Source of the DNA: Marininema mesophilum
GTDB lineage: Bacteria; Bacillota; Bacilli; Thermoactinomycetales; DSM-45169
NCBI RefSeq assembly: GCF_900106775.1
Contig: NZ_FNNQ01000003.1
Coordinates: 1-64,000, forward strand
Length of the DNA: 64,000 nucleotides
Direction of reading: 5' to 3'
Under the pieces are notes generated by a model. The model was not told the DNA's origin, did not search any database, and saw nothing but the letters and a program-made list of their open reading frames with translations. A program made the position numbers and the translations under genes. Below, piece after piece: positions 62,701 through 64,000 of this stretch (position 1 is the stretch's first letter; every line of letters starts with the position of its first letter).

Positions 62701-63006
62701 AAACACTCGGGTGAATTGCCGATCATCGGGGTGAACACCTTCCTCAAGGAAGGGGAAGTAGAAGAAGTAGAGTATGAGCTAACTCGTGCCACTACAGAGG
62801 AAAAAGAATCTCAAATTAAAAACCTTCGTGCTTTCCAAGAGCAGCATCAAGAGCAGGCAGAGAAAGCACTCCATCAGTTGCAGGAGACGGCTCGCCAAGG
62901 CGGCAATCTCTTCTCCGAACTGATAGAGGCAGTGAAGGTGGCTAGCCTTGGTCAAATTACGGAAGCCCTCTTTGATGTCGGGGGACAGTATCGTCGCAAT
63001 ATGTAG
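59749..63006 (+). CDS. icmF: Fused isobutyryl-CoA mutase IcmF
   Basis: The 1085-residue adenosylcobalamin enzyme interconverts isobutyryl-CoA and n-butyryl-CoA, or related pairs. In order it has a B12-binding domain (DGHDASIN; VSSYQGGH), a MeaB-like G domain (GLTGTGGAGKSSL, DPSKQRTGGALLGDRIR, NKFD) and a mutase TIM barrel (YGRDPDERPDIYGKIGESGV, APSTSVSMTINGPAP). The G domain is a built-in chaperone. ATG 59749 follows GGGAGGCGA and nearly touches the TetR stop; the frame is open to 59713. It is the last gene of the operon. Confidence 0.95.
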   Translation: MTSEIYKPQHPVRFVTAASLFDGHDASINLFRRLLQGTGVEVIHLGHDRSVDLIVDAAIQEDVQGIAVSSYQGGHMEFFKYMVDRLRERGGGHIKVFAGGGGVIVPREIKELHEYGVARIFSPEDGRMMGLQGMINHMVQACDFPTVEEVTWEAEKAITGDPAAVARLITLAEKEQETDSKEDVAATLAAHTLPGVEVKRVPVVGLTGTGGAGKSSLTDEWVRRFLADFPEKRVAILSIDPSKQRTGGALLGDRIRMNAVHHPRVYMRSLATRKFRSEISAATKDAIAVLKNAGFDLVLVETSGIGQGDADIIEVSDLAVYVMTSEFGAPSQLEKIEMLDYADFVAINKFDRKGSEDALRDVKKQYRRNHNRFDVPENELPVFGTMASRFNDPGTDRFYRAVIDKLSEKCNLDWESSWGTSGEAEAVYIIPPERTHYLRDIASTLRKYREYTQEQSTLARRWFQLHGVQELLQEEGRTKEDASLTSLSEVEDAIKEALAPESKKALAAWPEIQEAYRQEELVVNVRDREIRTPLFTETLSGTKIPKVSLPRYTDWGDILRWQMQENVPGRFPFTAGVFPLKRGDEDPKRMFAGEGTPERTNRRFHYLSEGEPAKRLSTAFDSVTLYGRDPDERPDIYGKIGESGVSICTLEDMKKLYAGFDLCAPSTSVSMTINGPAPIILAMFLNTAMDQQVDKFREKEEREPSSEDLQEIRSKALASVRGTVQADILKEDQGQNTCIFSTEFALKMMGDIQQYFIDHGVRNYYSVSISGYHIAEAGANPISQLAFTLANAFTYVEYYLSRGMKIDQFAPNLSFFFSNGLDAEYAVIGRVARRIWAVVMKRLYGANERSQKLKYHVQTSGRSLHAQEVNFNDIRTTLQALMALNDQCNSLHTNAFDEAITTPTEDSVRRAMAIQMIITKELGLAKNENSLQGSFIIEELTDLVEEAVLQEFERISDRGGVLGAMETQYQRGKIQEESLYYETKKHSGELPIIGVNTFLKEGEVEEVEYELTRATTEEKESQIKNLRAFQEQHQEQAEKALHQLQETARQGGNLFSELIEAVKVASLGQITEALFDVGGQYRRNM

Positions 63007-63023
63007 TTGGTGGTAAGTAGTAG

Positions 63024-63060
63024 ATAAGACTCGCCTTGATATATATGGGCGGGTCTTATT
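63024..63060 (+). terminator. Terminator of the acyl-CoA operon
   Basis: ATAAGACTCGCC pairs with GGGCGGGTCTTAT. The stretch 63061-63220 shows nothing else. Confidence 0.8.
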
Positions 63061-63229
63061 AAGATAGGAAGGTACACTTTCAAGGCTGACAATTAACCAA
63101 AGTTTATTCTAGTGTGGCTAATTGATGGATCGCCGATCCCCATGGTCATTTGATCACATAGTTCCTCACCACGTGATTTTCGGACTATATTTGATTGCCA
63201 TTCTCGAAATGTTTTTTTATCCTCCTTGG

Positions 63230-63257
63230 TTGACTTCATAGTCTATTTGGTTAAAAT
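63230..63257 (+). promoter_or_regulatory. Sigma-A promoter of rpoE
   Basis: TTGACT and TAAAAT, spacer 16 bases, about 80 bases before the rpoE start. Confidence 0.65.
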
Positions 63258-63338
63258 AGACATACAATCCCCGTGTACGTACCTAGATGGCGCGGTTTAA
63301 CTACCCGCCCACTATGGAATTAGGAAGGAAGTGTCCTC

Positions 63339-63818
63339 ATGTCTGACAATTTGGCTAAAGATCTCTCCACAGAGGAGATTCGTGAGACTGCCATGGTCGA
63401 CCTGGCCTACGATATATTTAGTGAAAAAGGAGAACCGATCGTATTTCGCACATTGATGGATCAGATCTCCGAGATGAAAGGTTTTAGCAAGGGTCAATCG
63501 AACCACTATATGGCTCAATTGTATACGGAAATCAATATTGATGGCCGTTTTATTTGTGTGGGGAAAAGCTTGTGGGGCATACGTGCTTGGTATCCTACCG
63601 ATCAGGCGACAGACTCCGCTGTCGCCCAAAATGTGAAGGATGATTATACCGATGAGGATGAGGACGAACTCTACGATGAGGACGCCCCCTTCAATGTGGA
63701 TAATGAAGAAACCGAAGAAGACGATTTCGATGACGATGCAGCTGATTTCGACGAGGAAGAAGATGAAGAAGGCTTCGATGACGATGATGAAGAGGAACTG
63801 GATGAGGATGAAGATTGA
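63339..63818 (+). CDS. rpoE: RNA polymerase delta subunit
   Basis: The 159-residue protein has an N-terminal HARE-type winged helix (about 1-90, with the conserved MVDLAYDIF, FSKGQSNHYMAQLYTEINID and GRFICVG) and an Asp/Glu-only C-terminal tail of about 55 residues. Delta promotes polymerase recycling in Firmicutes. It is monocistronic with its own promoter and terminator. Confidence 0.95.
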   Translation: MSDNLAKDLSTEEIRETAMVDLAYDIFSEKGEPIVFRTLMDQISEMKGFSKGQSNHYMAQLYTEINIDGRFICVGKSLWGIRAWYPTDQATDSAVAQNVKDDYTDEDEDELYDEDAPFNVDNEETEEDDFDDDAADFDEEEDEEGFDDDDEEELDEDED

Positions 63819-63842
63819 TTGTAAGTAATTTAATGAAAAGCG

Positions 63843-63877
63843 AAAAGAAGTATCTCACACGAGATACTTCTTTTGTT
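63843..63877 (+). terminator. Terminator of rpoE
   Basis: AAAAGAAGTATCTC and GAGATACTTCTTTT form a perfect 14-bp stem with an ACAC loop. Confidence 0.9.
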
Positions 63878-63929
63878 GTTTTACAAGTAGATAAGTATCT
63901 GGTGGTAGCCAGATAAGAAAGGAAACGGT

Positions 63930-64000
63930 ATGAAATTAATTTTCCTGCGTCATGGTGAAGCTCAACATAATAGTAGTGAGCCAGAATCGTTTCAAATTAC
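63930..64000 (+). CDS. Histidine phosphatase family protein, N-terminus only
   Basis: The frame begins MKLIFLRHGEAQHN, containing the RHG catalytic motif of phosphoglycerate-mutase-like phosphatases, and runs off the right edge. AAAGGAAA precedes the ATG. Only 23 residues are visible. Confidence 0.75.
   Translation, partial: MKLIFLRHGEAQHNSSEPESFQI

Overview
The window looks like a chromosomal segment of a spore-forming, low-GC Firmicute, most probably a member of the Thermoactinomycetaceae or a close relative. The evidence is a secreted zinc carboxypeptidase of the carboxypeptidase T type, the spore-coat operon cotJABC, the RNA polymerase delta subunit gene rpoE, and a Bacillales-type fadF / beta-oxidation / icmF / rpoE neighbourhood. 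Shine-Dalgarno sites are strong and GTG/TTG starts are common. I saw no rRNA, tRNA or CRISPR array.

Layout. 1-320: the 5' end of an IS200/IS605-type tnpB with its structured outer end. 0.5-4.2 kb: carboxypeptidase T, a C39-like peptidase and a TSUP exporter. 4.2-9.6 kb: a two-gene natural-product operon, an A-T-C-T-TE peptide synthetase whose ten-residue adenylation code reads as glutamine, followed by an MFS exporter. 9.6-10.2 kb: a type I toxin-antitoxin-like locus and a solitary IS605-type right end (omega-RNA-like). 10.2-20.3 kb: a NUDIX hydrolase, then a sigma-54-controlled lysine degradation cluster (regulator, kdd, kamA, kamB, kamC, kamD, kamE) with a textbook -24/-12 promoter. Kce and Kal, needed to finish the pathway, are not in the window.

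20.3-34.4 kb is an accessory, AT-richer, heavily rearranged region. It holds two copies of a small tyrosine recombinase (one intact, one decayed), three copies of a small DUF397-like module, fragments of PIN, resolvase, Tn3, IS6, flavodoxin and C5-methyltransferase genes, and a chimeric Y-family polymerase. It also holds an aldo/keto reductase with a recombinase-like tail, a copy of the kamE 3' end and repeated terminators. Within it sits an intact, tightly overlapped trio (class III aminotransferase, inositol-monophosphatase-like phosphatase, zinc dehydrogenase) preceded by a DUF1349 gene, and a second type I toxin-antitoxin-like locus homologous to the first.

34.4-53.5 kb: a heterodimeric ABC exporter with complementary degenerate sites, fadF, a membrane J-domain protein, an aldo/keto reductase, cotJABC, an ABC-2 exporter, a fatty acid desaturase, a lipoprotein and two paralogous secreted S1B (glutamyl-endopeptidase-like) proteases around a polysaccharide flippase. 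The second protease has lost its catalytic Asp.

53.5-64 kb: a compact acyl-CoA operon (thiolase, hydroxyacyl-CoA dehydrogenase, two acyl-CoA dehydrogenases, MeaB-type GTPase, TetR regulator, fused isobutyryl-CoA mutase IcmF), then rpoE and the start of a histidine phosphatase gene. FadF probably re-oxidises the electron-transfer flavoprotein that serves these dehydrogenases.
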